NCBI RefSeq assembly: GCF_001053185.1
Contig: NZ_CSTD01000006.1
Span: 62,001-126,000 of the forward strand
Reading direction: 5' to 3'
Length of the DNA stretch: 64,000 bases
From: Mycobacterium bohemicum DSM 44277
GTDB taxonomy: Bacteria > Actinomycetota > Actinomycetes > Mycobacteriales > Mycobacteriaceae
Positions 8,541 to 18,365 of this stretch are shown in pieces. A program made the position numbers and the translations under genes. The notes under the pieces were generated by a model. That model was not told where the DNA came from and did no database searches. It saw only the letters and a list, made by a program, of their open reading frames with translations. The stretch's first letter is position 1; every line of letters begins with the position of its first letter.

Positions 8541-8864
8541 GTGTTCGATGGATGGCAGCAAGGCCCGGAATATCCGACGCTCTATCGCTTGGAGCGTGAC
8601 GTGGTCGTTGACGTATCACGGGCCTTGCCGGGCACCGGCTACCGGAGACAAGATGAGCTGCCGCTGTGGGTGAAGACGTCCGCACTGCGCCTTGAACCCT
8701 CGATGCGGGCACGACAGGTCGCCTGGATCCGGCGTGCCTCAGACGGAGGATGGCTGGCCGTGGTGCTCATGCCGGCCGGCAGTGCAAATGGCCAATCGCG
8801 TGTCACGATGCAGCTGTGGCTAGAGCCCGAGATGATAACCACCGACCTCACGATCCGCCCGTAG
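8541..8864 (+). CDS. hypothetical protein downstream of SIR2 gene
   Basis: 107-residue frame beginning FDGWQQGPEYPTLYRLERDV from GTG 8541, 72 bp after the SIR2 gene. It has balanced composition, several tryptophans, and a beta-rich look (QVAWIRRASDGGWLAVVLMP, SRVTMQLWLEPEMI). No membrane segment or known motif was recognised. The position suggests co-transcription with the SIR2 gene, perhaps as an accessory component. Confidence 0.5.
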   Translation: MFDGWQQGPEYPTLYRLERDVVVDVSRALPGTGYRRQDELPLWVKTSALRLEPSMRARQVAWIRRASDGGWLAVVLMPAGSANGQSRVTMQLWLEPEMITTDLTIRP

Positions 8865-9153
8865 GCGGCCGAACCAGGGGGATACCGCACATTAGAAATA
8901 CGTGCACTCCGCCAGTACACTGCCAATACACGATTTATACTCCGCCCCTTGGTGATTCGGCCACACCACCTGGACGTGCCGCGCGTACGGTCAGACGGTG
9001 TTCGGGCGTCCGTTGAACCCTCACTGCAGTGTGTTGGATGGCCCTGCGGCAGTGAGGATCTCGAATCGCCGCTGTCCACGAGCTGATGGCGGCGCCATGC
9101 TCCTGTACGGCGTAACGCTGGACAAGGGAGAAATCGCGGCATATCCATGTTGT
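8865..9153. other. gap before DUF4238 gene
   Basis: 289 bp with no supported gene. The frames here are short. The DUF4238 frame is open upstream to 8998, but the extra residues do not resemble the family. Confidence 0.4.
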
Positions 9154-10029
9154 ATGGCCTCTATCAAGCGCGGTCATCACACCGTGCCGCGGTTCTATTT
9201 GGACGGCTTCGCCAACGACGACCGTCAGCTTGGAGTCGCACAGCTGAGTAGCAAGAAACGGTTTCCGTCGTCAACCGGGGATGCGACGGTGTTTAGGGAC
9301 TTCTACAACATCGATTCGCGTGCCGATCCAAATGCCGTGGAAGACCTCCTCTCAGAAATCGAAGGGGATGCCGCCGCGGTGTTCCGGAACGTGTTAGTTG
9401 ATCGGTGCTGGCCGCTTGGCATCGAACAACGTGCGATGCTGGCGACCTTCCTCGCGCTGCAGAGAACCCGCACACCAAGCCACCGCCAGATGGTCGACGA
9501 GATCAAGGAAATCATGGCCGACGTGCTCGAGAGCACTGGCCGTGGGGACGCCGTCATTCCTGTCGGTCTCGACCAGGTGGACTCGAAAACTGTTCACATA
9601 CAGTCGATGCTGGACATTGAGCAGCATGCGCCGTGTTATTTCGGTCGGAGATGGTGGTTAGTTCAGTTCGGCAGGAAGCGGCTGTTGACTTCCGACTCGC
9701 CGGTTGGCCTTTTGCCCCATCCGGATGCGCCGGCCGACGCCGCCTTGGGCGTCGGCACGGCGTGGGTAATTCTGTTTCCGATGTCGCCTACCGTGGGGCT
9801 CATGATGGTCGCTCCGGACCGCGAGGATGAACCGATCGATATCGCCCGCGGGCGTGCTGACGGCATCCTCGATGGCTCGACGTACCTTGCGAAGTTGTTC
9901 AATGAGACGGCGATCGACAACGCGCGTGAATCCATCTTTCATCATCCCGATGACGGGAATCTCGTGCCCGCTGACCTTCCGTCGCCTCGGGGAAGGCAAC
10001 TGGAAACGTCGCCCGGGCCGCCTGAATGA
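9154..10029 (+). CDS. DUF4238 family protein
   Basis: 291 residues. The start at ATG 9154 gives MASIKRGHHTVPRFYLDGFA, the hallmark N-terminal motif of DUF4238 proteins (HH-x-VPRFYL-x-x-F). The rest follows the family: FYNIDSR, VEDLLSEIEGDAAAVFRNVL, LATFLALQRTRTPSHRQ, then LTSDSPVGLLPHP and WVILFPMSPTVGLMM near the C-terminus. The family function is unknown; members are frequent in accessory and defence islands. The last ~20 residues are proline/arginine-rich. It lies downstream of the SIR2 locus on the same strand. Confidence 0.8.
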   Translation: MASIKRGHHTVPRFYLDGFANDDRQLGVAQLSSKKRFPSSTGDATVFRDFYNIDSRADPNAVEDLLSEIEGDAAAVFRNVLVDRCWPLGIEQRAMLATFLALQRTRTPSHRQMVDEIKEIMADVLESTGRGDAVIPVGLDQVDSKTVHIQSMLDIEQHAPCYFGRRWWLVQFGRKRLLTSDSPVGLLPHPDAPADAALGVGTAWVILFPMSPTVGLMMVAPDREDEPIDIARGRADGILDGSTYLAKLFNETAIDNARESIFHHPDDGNLVPADLPSPRGRQLETSPGPPE

Positions 10030-10144
10030 AAGGCCAGTTTTCGTGGGGGCACAGGCCGCCTCGGGTGAGGATGGCCATGGCTATCAGGGCGTCAGGGCTG
10101 TGAAATCCGCAGGAGCGCTTGGGGCTGAAGTGAGCTTGAGCGGA

Positions 10145-10498
10145 CTACTCAGCATCGGCCAAGTCGGCTGAGCGAGTCTGCATGAACCACTTGCGAGTTC
10201 GGGTGAGGCCGGCGGAATCATCGGCCTCACCACCACGAATGCCCCAGAGGTCGTACGCCCAACGCCGGAGCACGGTGGTCTCGTCCTCGCTCATCTCCGT
10301 GAGCAGCTCACGAGAGTCGAGCAGGTATGCCACTGCAACGACCTCACCGGTCGACCAGACGTAGCGGTAGTTGTCCCAGCCGTGGGCACGGACGGCCCGG
10401 CATCGGGCAACGAGGTCGTCCCGCCGATGCTGAAGGAGGTCTTCTGGCAGTCCCGAGAAGATGTGGCTCGCGAGCTGCTCACGTGTGTAGTCAGTCAT
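10145..10498 (-). CDS. hypothetical protein, 117 aa
   Basis: Compact acidic/tryptophan-containing protein: MTDYTREQLASHIFSGLPED, then RAHGWDNYRYVWSTGEVVAV and RRWAYDLWGIRGGEADDS. AGAAGATGACGA precedes the ATG. I do not recognise the family. It precedes, on the same strand, no other gene before the DUF4238 end, and lies downstream of the toxin-antitoxin pair. It may be a third small component or an unrelated cargo gene. Confidence 0.5.
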   Translation of the reverse strand: MTDYTREQLASHIFSGLPEDLLQHRRDDLVARCRAVRAHGWDNYRYVWSTGEVVAVAYLLDSRELLTEMSEDETTVLRRWAYDLWGIRGGEADDSAGLTRTRKWFMQTRSADLADAE

Positions 10499-10646
10499 TT
10501 CGTCATCTTCTCTGTCTGCTGGGTCATTCTCTTCGTTGGCCAGCCGGCGCCGCTCATGCTGCGATTCTTCCTGACAGGTGTGACAAGTCGTCCACCTTCA
10601 GTAGGTCACGCCGCAAGGGCTTTCACTGCCTATCGGGGCACCCCCG

Positions 10647-10910
10647 TTAGGGGTGCGGGAATATCGCTTCGATTCGGGGGCCGTCTGTGGACCAGAAGAC
10701 CTTGTACGGCGGATGGCCGATGACTGGCAGGCGCATGCGGATCCCACCGGGAGTGGTGATCGCGGTGGACAGCGACTGAGCCTGGCCGGGGAGGCGGAAG
10801 ATGAATTCGATGGTGTCCAAGACGCTGTTGTACAAGTCGGCGTCCGGACCGTTTTCCAGCGCGTCGAGCTGGGCGTCGGCGACTTGGGAGTAATCACCTT
10901 CAACGCTCAC
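10647..10910 (-). CDS. putative RelE/ParE-type toxin
   Basis: 87-residue protein from GTG 10910, whose start overlaps the stop of the upstream small gene as GTGA. The pattern of an N-terminal helix pair (VADAQLDALENG, DLYNSVLDTIEFIF) followed by a beta-sheet (IRMRLPVIGHPPYKVFWSTD) and a final IEAIFPHP is that of RelE/ParE mRNase or gyrase toxins. Order is antitoxin first, toxin second, coupled. The assignment rests on size, layout and secondary-structure pattern, not a diagnostic motif. Confidence 0.55.
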   Translation of the reverse strand: MSVEGDYSQVADAQLDALENGPDADLYNSVLDTIEFIFRLPGQAQSLSTAITTPGGIRMRLPVIGHPPYKVFWSTDGPRIEAIFPHP

Positions 10911-11140
10911 GTTCTGCGGGCCCGCGCACGACGCACCGTCGGAGATGCCGCGGCGCGCGCCAGCAGGTCGCGTAGCTCGGGATCGGAGTCGAATTCGTGC
11001 TGGGCGTCAGTCACCACCCGCGCTGGCTGCAGAAGCAAACTGCCGTCGGGGTTTTCGCGCATCACAAAGCGCTGATTGGGACGGCCGGGCAGCACTGCAC
11101 GGCTGCGGTCATCGGTTTCTATAACGGCAGGCTCAGTCAC
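10907..11140 (-). CDS. putative antitoxin, leaderless start
   Basis: 77 residues if started at GTG 11140. The frame is open to 11239, but a TATACT -10 box at 11147-11152 lies 6 bp before this codon, which would give a leaderless mRNA beginning at GTG, common in mycobacteria. The protein begins TEPAVIETDDRSRAVLPGRP, with an AbrB/SpoVT-like early segment, and ends in a basic helix (LLARAAASPTVRRARARRT). It is translationally coupled to the downstream toxin-like gene. Confidence 0.55.
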   Translation of the reverse strand: MTEPAVIETDDRSRAVLPGRPNQRFVMRENPDGSLLLQPARVVTDAQHEFDSDPELRDLLARAAASPTVRRARARRT

Positions 11141-11146
11141 CACACC

Positions 11147-11173
11147 AGTATAGCCCATATTCCCATAATGGGC
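11147..11173 (-). promoter_or_regulatory. toxin-antitoxin promoter and operator
   Basis: GCCCAT (11153-11158) pairs with ATGGGC (11168-11173) across 9 bp, and a second palindrome CCCAT-A-ATGGG is nested inside (11162-11172). The dyad directly abuts the TATACT -10 box (11147-11152, minus strand). Repression by the antitoxin or the toxin-antitoxin complex is expected for such modules. Confidence 0.55.
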
Positions 11174-11309
11174 ATGAGACGTCTCGTCCCAGTATCTGCG
11201 GGACACATTGGACTGGCAGGACCCCAAGAATTGGTCCACTTTTTTGCGAGAGTCGATTTTATTTGTGCGTGCAATGGCACCCTACCCAGCTCGTGGCTGG
11301 TCGGCGGGT

Positions 11310-12548
11310 TCAGTGTCCGGCGTCGAATTCGATGGGCAGAGTGGTGGGTCCGCTCAGTGCGGTCAGCGGTTTCCATGGGGCCGGACCGGTGCGGCGGGCG
11401 TTGGGCATGCGCCGTGTCATCACCGCCAGGGCTTCGGCCAACTCGAGGCGGGCGAGACTGGCACCGAGACAGTAGTGCATGCCGGCGCCGAACGTCTGGA
11501 TCGGTGGGGCGCCCACGCGGCTGATGTCGAGACGGTCGGGGTCGTCGCAGACCTCGGGATCCCGGTTGGCCGCCCCAGTGTTGACGACGACTATTGTGTC
11601 GGCCGCGATTTTGACGCCGGCGACTTCGACATCCTCCATCGCGGCGCGCAACGTGACGAAGGTGATCGGCGAATGGCGGATGAGCTCCTCGACGGCATTG
11701 ACCGCAAGCTCCGGATGCCGGCCCAGGAGATCCCACTGGTCGGGGTGATCGCACAGCACGTGTACCGCCGCACCCAACTGGAGGCGGGTGGTGTCGGTGC
11801 CTGCCAACAACAGCGCGGCAACGAGCATGCGGAGTTCGTCGGCGCTGAGGCGATCGCCATCGTCCTCGGCGCGGATCAGCTCGGAGATCAGGTCGTCGGT
11901 CAATGCGTGCCGCCGGTGCGCGAGCATGTCGTCGATGTAGGTGTCGAGAGCATCCCAGGCGGTCAGGATCGCCGATGTTTCGTTGGCGGCATTCCAGCTG
12001 AAAGCCTTCAAGATGTCATCTGTCCAGCTGGAGAACAGTTCCCAGTCTTCGGGCGGTGCGCCCAGTAGCGCGCAGATGACCGGGATCGGGTATTGGCGGG
12101 CAATGTCGGTGACCACGTCGCAGCGCCCGTGGGCGCTGTGGCGGTCAACCAGTCCCGTGATGATGTCGACGATCGTCGTGCGCAGCCGTGGCGTCGCTTT
12201 GGGTGTGAAGGCTTTGCACACCAGTCGGCGTAGCCGGTGGTGTTCGTCCCCGTTGAGGCTGAGAATGTTGGCGGCGACGCGGTCCCAAAGCGGGCCAGAG
12301 GTGATGCCTTGCGCGGCAAGGAACATCCCTTGAGGCACCCGGAATCGCGGGTCGCGGAGCGCGGTGCGCACGAGATCGTAGGTCAGTAGCTCGGGCCCGT
12401 ATGGCCCGATCGCGATCGGCGCCTTCTCGCGGGCCTGGCTGATGATTGCGTGGGCTTCGTCGGGGTGTTGAGCGTGTTCGTAGTTGATCGTCGGTAGTCC
12501 GGCATCGAAGACGCTCGGACAGCTCGATCCGTCAACGGTTACGGTCAT
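11310..12548 (-). CDS. cytochrome P450
   Basis: 412-residue bacterial class I P450 monooxygenase. The I-helix oxygen-binding motif is LLLAGTDTTRLQ, the K-helix ExxR is in NAVEELIRHSP, and the heme loop is FGAGMHYCLGASLARLE with the cysteine ligand. I chose ATG 12548, preceded by GGAGGA; the frame runs further upstream. Sequence such as NGDEHHRLRRLVCKAFTPKA is typical of mycobacterial P450s. The substrate is unknown. It needs an external ferredoxin; none is adjacent. It is divergent from the cyclase/LuxR regulator. Confidence 0.9.
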   Translation of the reverse strand: MTVTVDGSSCPSVFDAGLPTINYEHAQHPDEAHAIISQAREKAPIAIGPYGPELLTYDLVRTALRDPRFRVPQGMFLAAQGITSGPLWDRVAANILSLNGDEHHRLRRLVCKAFTPKATPRLRTTIVDIITGLVDRHSAHGRCDVVTDIARQYPIPVICALLGAPPEDWELFSSWTDDILKAFSWNAANETSAILTAWDALDTYIDDMLAHRRHALTDDLISELIRAEDDGDRLSADELRMLVAALLLAGTDTTRLQLGAAVHVLCDHPDQWDLLGRHPELAVNAVEELIRHSPITFVTLRAAMEDVEVAGVKIAADTIVVVNTGAANRDPEVCDDPDRLDISRVGAPPIQTFGAGMHYCLGASLARLELAEALAVMTRRMPNARRTGPAPWKPLTALSGPTTLPIEFDAGH

Positions 12549-12782
12549 GGTGGTCCTCCTCGGTCGGGTCCTCGACTCGACTGTGGGGCTTCCGGAGCGC
12601 CAGATCATCGGGGAGAACTCGTAACTGAACGGGCCCGGTCTATAGGCGCGCATCGGCATGGTGTTTTGCCCTACGTGGTTCCCCCGGGTGGCGCGATGTT
12701 TCACCGAACCGATCGCTCAGCGACGTCGAGGTACGGGTTTTCACTGATGTTTGCGGCTCCCGGCCCCGAGATGCTGGCTAGC

Positions 12783-15700
12783 ATGACCGAAACTGATCCA
12801 CGTGCGGACATGCCGCCGGTGAACTGGAGTGAGTTGGGCGTGGGCGAGCTGCCAACCGGAACGGTGACGCTGCTGCTCGCCGATGTCGAGGGCTCGACGC
12901 GGTTGTGGGAGACCCAACCGGAGGAGATGACGGCCGCCGTCGCACGCTTGGACCGCACGCTAGGAGACCTGCTCGCCGCCCACGGCGGGGTGCGGCCGGT
13001 CGAGCAGGGTGAGGGCGACAGCTTTGTGGTCGCGTTCGCCCGCGCGAGCGAGGCGGCTGCGTGCGCATTGGAGTTGCAGCGGGCGCCGCTGGCCCCGATC
13101 CGGTTGCGCATCGGTGTGCATACCGGCGAGGTGCAGCTGCGCGATGAGGGTAATTACGTTGGCCCGACGATCAACCGGACGGCGCGGCTGCGCGATCTCG
13201 CGCACGGCGGCCAGACGGTGCTCTCGGGCACCGCCGAGGATTTGGTTGTCGATACGCTTCCGGCTGACGCGTGGCTGACCGATCTCGGCAGTCACGAACT
13301 GCGCGGTGTCGCCCGTCCCGAACGGGTGGTGCAGCTGTGCCACCCTGATATCCGCAACGACTTCCCGCCGCTTCGGACGTCGAAACCCGTTGCCGCGGAG
13401 CATTTACCGGTGCAGCTCACCAGTTTTGTCGGCCGCGGCGCGGAGATTCACGATGTGCGGCAGATCCTCGTTGCCAACCGGCTGGTCACCTTGACCGGCG
13501 CCGGCGGTGCCGGTAAGACCCGTCTGGCCATACAGGTCGCGGGTCAGATGGCTACCGATTTCGGTGACGGAGTGTGGTATGTCGACCTGGCGCCGATCAC
13601 CGACCCCGACCTGGTGCCAGTCGCGATGGTAGGTGCCCTCGGCCTGGCGGATCAGCCGAGCCGCTCCACAACAGAGACGCTCATCGGGTTCGTAAGAGAT
13701 CGTCGGATATTGGTGCTGCTGGACAACTGTGAACACCTTCTGCATGCGAGTGCTGCGCTGATCACCGCGCTGCTGAGCGCCTGTCCGCGGCTGACGCTGC
13801 TGGCAACGAGTCGTGAGCCGATCGGGGTCGCCGGCGAGGTGACTTGGCAAGTGCCGTCGCTCTCGTTGGACGACGAGGCCATCGAGCTGTTCGTCGACCG
13901 AGCGCGCCGGGTGCGATCCGGATTCACAGTCACCGACGACGACAACGACGCTGTGAAGGAGATCTGCCGTCGCCTCGACGGCATGCCGCTGGCCATCGAA
14001 CTCGCCGCGGCCCGGGTGCGTGCGTTGACGCTCCACGAGATCATCGACAGTTTGCACGACCGCTTCCGCTTGTTGACCGGTGGTTCCCGCACTTCGGTGC
14101 GTCGCCAACAGACACTGCATGCGTCGGTGGATTGGTCGCATGCGCTGCTGACCGAGCCCGAGCGAGTCTTGTTTCGCCGGCTTGCGCCGTTCATGGGTGG
14201 ATTCGACCTCGCCGCCGCCCGTGCCGTCGCCGGCGGCACCGAGGTCGAGCGCTACCAGGTCCTCGACCAACTCACTCTGCTCGTGGACAAGTCGCTGGTG
14301 GTGGCCGACGACACGGGCGGCCGAAATGCGGTACCGGCTACTTGAAACCGTGCGCCAGTACGCCCTGGAAAAGCTCGGCGAGTCCGGTGAAGCCGATACC
14401 GTGCGGGCGCGTCACAGCGATTACTACACCTTGATGGCTAGCCAGCTCGATGCCCCGGCGGCCAGCGGCCACCAGCAGCGTGTCGAGCAAGCTGAGAGCG
14501 AGATCGACAACCTGCGCTCGGCCTTCGCCTGGAGCCAGGAGAACTCAGACGTCGAGCGTGCGCTGCAGCTCGTGTCGTCACTGCAGCCGCTCTGGCTAGG
14601 GCGGGGCCGTATCCAGGAAGGACTGGCCTGGTACGACGCCATCCTCAGCGACGACACCGCGCACGGCATCGAGGTGGCGGCCGGGGTACGGGCGCGGGCG
14701 CTCGCCGACAAGGCCGCGCTCGCCACCCAGGTCGTCGCCGTCGACAGCCTCGATCAGGCCGAAGAAGCCCTGGCGATCGCGCGTGAAATTGGCGACCCGG
14801 CCCTGGTGGCCCGGGCGCTCACCGCCTGCGGAGGTATCGCCGCCTACAACACCGAGGTGGCTTCGCGCTACCTCGCCGAGGCGAACGAACTGGCCCGGGG
14901 CCTCGGCGACCAAGGGATGTTGAGCGAGATCCTCGGCTTTCAGGCGTACGCCACATTCATCGCGGGTGACCCGATCGCCGCGCGTGCGGCCGGTGAAGAA
15001 GGACGCGACCTCGCCGAGTCGATCGGTGACCGGCCGGCCGCGTTTCGCTGTCGCTGGAGCCTCGGTTTGGCACAGTGGATGCAGGGCGAGTTGGCCGGGG
15101 CCCTCGCACAGTTTCGCGGCGCGGCTGCCGACGCCGAGACCAATCACGACGTGGTCGGGACGGCGGCAATGCTGTTCTGCCAGGGCATGGTGTTGGCGTA
15201 CCACGGTGACACCAGTGCGGCGCGAGCCGCGGCCGACGCGGCGATCGAGGCCGCAGCGGAGATCGGTGGGTTCATTGAGGGCTTTAGCTACGCGGCGTTG
15301 GCTACGGCGAGCCTGGCCGCAGGTGATGTAGCGGCCGCGGCCGATGCCAGCGAGGCGGCCTCGCAGCGGTTGAGTGCCCAGCTGGGGGTGGTGAATATCA
15401 ACCCAGTAGCGCAGGTTGCCCTTGCGCGTGGTGATCTGGTCGCGGCCCGCCGCTGGGCGGACGATGCCGTCTCGGTGATGAGGGGCTGGCACCTAGCGGT
15501 GGCGCTGACGACGCGTGCGCGGGTTGCGATCGCACAAGGCGAGCCGGAGCAGGCCGATCGTGACGCCTACCGGGCGCTCGCGTGCGCCGCCGACGTCGAG
15601 GCGCATCTGGCTCTCCCCGATACTGTCGAGTGCCTGGCAACGCTGGCCGGCGCCGCCGACAGTCACCGAGAAGCCGCGCGACTATTCGGCGCGGCGCAGG

Positions 15701-16086
15701 CCCTGCGGGAACGCATGGGTGCGGTCCGGTTCAAGATCTATGACGCCGGGCACGATGCCGCGGTCGCGACGCTTCGTAATGCATTGGGCGCAGCCGACTT
15801 CGAGTCTGCGTGGGCCGAGGGCGCCGCGCTGTCCACCGGCGAAGCGATCGCCTACGCCCAACGCGGCCGCGGCGAGCGCAAACGCCCGGCCAGCGGCTGG
15901 GCATCGCTGACGCCAACCGAACTGGACGTCGTCCGGCTCGTCAGTGCGGGCTTGGGCAACAAGGACATCGCGACAAGGCTTTTCGTCTCACCACGCACCG
16001 TCGAAACCCACCTCACTCACGTCTACACCAAGCTGGGCCTGGCTTCGCGCGTCCAACTTGCCCAAGAGGCAGCACGTCACGCCTGA
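12783..16086 (+). pseudogene. adenylate cyclase/NB-ARC/TPR/LuxR regulator, frameshifted
   Basis: Large mycobacterial regulator of the Rv0386/Rv1358/Rv2488c type, split over two frames (12783-14345 and ~14326-16086). Order: class III cyclase domain (TVTLLLADVEGSTRLWE), NB-ARC ATPase with Walker A GAGGAGKTRLA and LVLLDNCEHLL, winged helix, TPR-like repeats (LDQAEEALAIAREIGDPAL and others), then a C-terminal LuxR helix-turn-helix (LTPTELDVVRLVSAGLGNKD, FVSPRTVETHL). Around 14328-14331 one extra A in CGAAATG shifts the frame; removing it restores GGRMRYRLLETVRQYALE. Otherwise both halves are intact, so the lesion is recent, or a sequencing error. The start is uncertain (ATG 12783 or 12747/12771). 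Confidence 0.85.
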
Positions 16087-16232
16087 CCGATGGGGCGGCC
16101 AAGCCGTTCGACGGGGTCGGATTATCGGGCCACTGACAACTACCGGTGTTGCATCGACTTCGCGTACCCGCGTCGCAGCCGACGGTGTTACCGGATCGCA
16201 AGGTGCGTCACTGTTCTCGCTGCTTTGGGGGT

Positions 16233-17186
16233 TTATTGGTGGGTACAGTTGGCGGCGTAGCGGGCTGGCGGCTGGTAGCCCAGGGCGGAGTGGCGGCGGT
16301 GGTGGTTGTATTGATACTTCCAATCGCCGATGACGACGCGGGCGTGCGCCAGTGACCAGAAGATGTTGATGTTGAGGCATTCGTCGCGGACCCTGCTGTT
16401 GAAAGATTCGATATAGCCATTGCGCCACGGCTGGCCTGGCGGGATGAACGCCAGTAATAGGCGATCACCGGCCCAGTCGGCCATCGCCGCGCAGGCCAGC
16501 TCGGGCCCGTTGTCACAACGCAGGACAGCGGGGTAACCGCGTTGGGTGGCCAGCCGGTCCAGCTCATCGATCAGGACATCGGCGGTGACGGAGCGTTCAA
16601 CCAGCCCGCCCAAGCATTCGCGGGTGTGCTCATCAACGATCGACACGATCTTGACCGGGCGCCCGTCGGTGGTGGCGTCGAATTGAAAGTCCACTGCCCA
16701 CACCCGATTCGGCGCATCGGCAACCACGATCCCTGCCGTGGTGCTGGCGCCGAGGCGTTTGCGGCGGCGGCGCTGCGGCACCCGCAGGCCCTCTTCGCGC
16801 CATAAGCGTTGCAGGCGTTTGTGGTTGACATACCAGCCGTTGGCGCGGGCGCAATGGTAGGCGCGGCGAAACCCCCACCGGGGATGCTCTTTGGCCCACA
16901 AGCGCAGCCACGCCCTCAAAGCGGCATCCGGGTCTCCCGGCGTCTGACTGGCTGGGCGGTGACGCTGGGTGGTGCGGTGTTGCCCGGTGACCCGGCAGGC
17001 GAACCGCTCACTGACCTGCATCACCCGCATCAGGTGGTGCACGGCGGCTCGCCGGCGCTCCGGGCTTAGAAGTTTCCAGTGATGATGGTTTCTGGACGCC
17101 GTCCCGAGGTTGTGACCCCGAAATTTCCTGGCCGATCGTCTGCCTTTCATAGGACCTGTCGAGCCTCGGTCCGGCGCCCACCACAC
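16233..17186 (-). CDS. IS3 family transposase OrfB (5' end displaced)
   Basis: DDE integrase-type transposase. The rve domain is complete: VWAVDFQFDATTDGRPVKIV (first D), VLRCDNGPELA (second D), WRNGYIESFNSRVRDECLN (E), then YNHHRRHSALGYQPPARYA. The native protein begins at KLLSPERRRAAVHHL. The ~40 residues before that derive from the inserted IS110 left end, so the 17186 start is fortuitous. OrfB is normally made by -1 frameshifting from OrfA; that link is broken here, so the element is probably not autonomous. Confidence 0.85.
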   Translation of the reverse strand: MWWAPDRGSTGPMKGRRSARKFRGHNLGTASRNHHHWKLLSPERRRAAVHHLMRVMQVSERFACRVTGQHRTTQRHRPASQTPGDPDAALRAWLRLWAKEHPRWGFRRAYHCARANGWYVNHKRLQRLWREEGLRVPQRRRRKRLGASTTAGIVVADAPNRVWAVDFQFDATTDGRPVKIVSIVDEHTRECLGGLVERSVTADVLIDELDRLATQRGYPAVLRCDNGPELACAAMADWAGDRLLLAFIPPGQPWRNGYIESFNSRVRDECLNINIFWSLAHARVVIGDWKYQYNHHRRHSALGYQPPARYAANCTHQ

Positions 17187-17309
17187 ATAAGAACTCGGGC
17201 GTCCGCACGAAGGGTGTGACCTGATAGGAGCGTGCTCGCCCGCGGCCCATCACTGGCCTGTCCACCCTCTCCGAACGGCGTCCGGCCAACGAGAGGAACC
17301 AGTCCTGCC
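17090..17309 (+). ncRNA. candidate IS110 bridge RNA region
   Basis: Non-coding stretch between the IS110 left end and its transposase, where IS110 bridge RNAs are encoded. ATAGGAGCGT (17224-17233) is identical to the ten bases at the element's right end (18371-18380). CATCACTGG (17248-17256) is the exact reverse complement of the left-end junction (17076-17084). These are 14 bp apart, as expected of the two donor guides in one loop. GAAATTTCC (17120-17128) matches the left target flank GAAGTTTCC in 8 of 9 bases. The exact RNA ends are unknown. Confidence 0.6.
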
Positions 17310-18365
17310 ATGACACCCAGCAAACGATCCATCATCGGCGGAGTCGACACCCACACGGCAACGCATCACGCCGCGGTCATCGACCTCAACGGCCGACTGA
17401 TCGCCGACGCCAATTCCCCCGCCACACCCGCCGGTTACGCAGCAATGCTGACCTGGATGCGCAACCAAGGCAAGCTCAGCCGAGTCGGGGTGGAAGGAAC
17501 CGGCGCCTACGGGGCCGGGGTGGCTCGTCATATGCACGAGCAGGGGGTCGAGGTGCTCGAAGTGCCGCGCCCGGACCGTCGCATCCGGCGCCAACGCGGC
17601 AAGAGCGACCCGATCGACGCCGAAGCAGCCGCACGAACCGTGTTGGCAGGCACGGCAAGCAGCGCGCCGAAGCTGGCTGACGGCCCGATCGAAGCCATCC
17701 GGATGCTGCGCGTTGCCCGCAACGGAGCAGTCAAGGCCCGCACGGCCGCACTCAACACCCTGCGCTCGATGGTCATCACCGCCCCCGAGCCGTTGCGCAC
17801 CCAGCTGCGGCCCCTGTCATCAGCGCAGCTGGTCGCTGCCTGCGCACGGCTGCGACCCGACCTGGCCAACCTCGCCGAGCCCGTCCACGCGGCCAAACTC
17901 GCCTTGCGCTCGATAGCACTGCGGGTTCAACATTTTGACATTGAAACTCGCTCTCTGCGAAAGCAACTCGATGAACTCACCCAAGCCGCTGCACCTACCA
18001 CCAGTGCCGTGTTCGGGCTCGGCCCAGACACCGTCTCCGCGTTGCTGATCACCATCGGTGACAACCCCGACCGGCTACGCAGCGAAGCCGCCTTCGCCCA
18101 CCTCTGTGGCGTCGCCCCGATCCCAGCGTCATCGGGCAAAACCAACCGACACCGCCTACACCGCGGCGGTGACCGGGCCGGCAACAGTGCGCTGCACATC
18201 GCCGCAGTCGTGCGCCTTCGCTACGACCCCCGCAGCCGGGCCTACGCCAACCGCCGAACCACAGAGGGCCTGTCGATGCCCGAAATCATCCGCTGCCAGA
18301 AGCGCTACCTGGCCCGCGAAATCTTTCATGCACTACGCGCCGACTACGCCAAACTCAGCACTTGA
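17310..18365 (+). CDS. IS110 family DEDD transposase
   Basis: 351 residues from ATG 17310, with GAGAGGA upstream. The RuvC-like DEDD domain shows the first Asp in GGVDTHTATHHAAVID, the Glu in VGVEGTGAYG and the two Asp in KSDPIDAEAAAR. The C-terminal Tnp_20 domain has LGPDTVSALLITIGDNPDRL, LCGVAPIPASSGKT with the conserved serine, and HRGGDRAGNSALHIAAVVR. All catalytic residues appear present, so the element may be active. It is inserted opposite to the host IS3 genes. Confidence 0.93.
   Translation: MTPSKRSIIGGVDTHTATHHAAVIDLNGRLIADANSPATPAGYAAMLTWMRNQGKLSRVGVEGTGAYGAGVARHMHEQGVEVLEVPRPDRRIRRQRGKSDPIDAEAAARTVLAGTASSAPKLADGPIEAIRMLRVARNGAVKARTAALNTLRSMVITAPEPLRTQLRPLSSAQLVAACARLRPDLANLAEPVHAAKLALRSIALRVQHFDIETRSLRKQLDELTQAAAPTTSAVFGLGPDTVSALLITIGDNPDRLRSEAAFAHLCGVAPIPASSGKTNRHRLHRGGDRAGNSALHIAAVVRLRYDPRSRAYANRRTTEGLSMPEIIRCQKRYLAREIFHALRADYAKLST

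Noticed and set aside
13404..14270. 288-residue minus-strand frame inside the LuxR-type regulator
   Set aside because: Antisense to a clear NB-ARC domain; no motif of its own.
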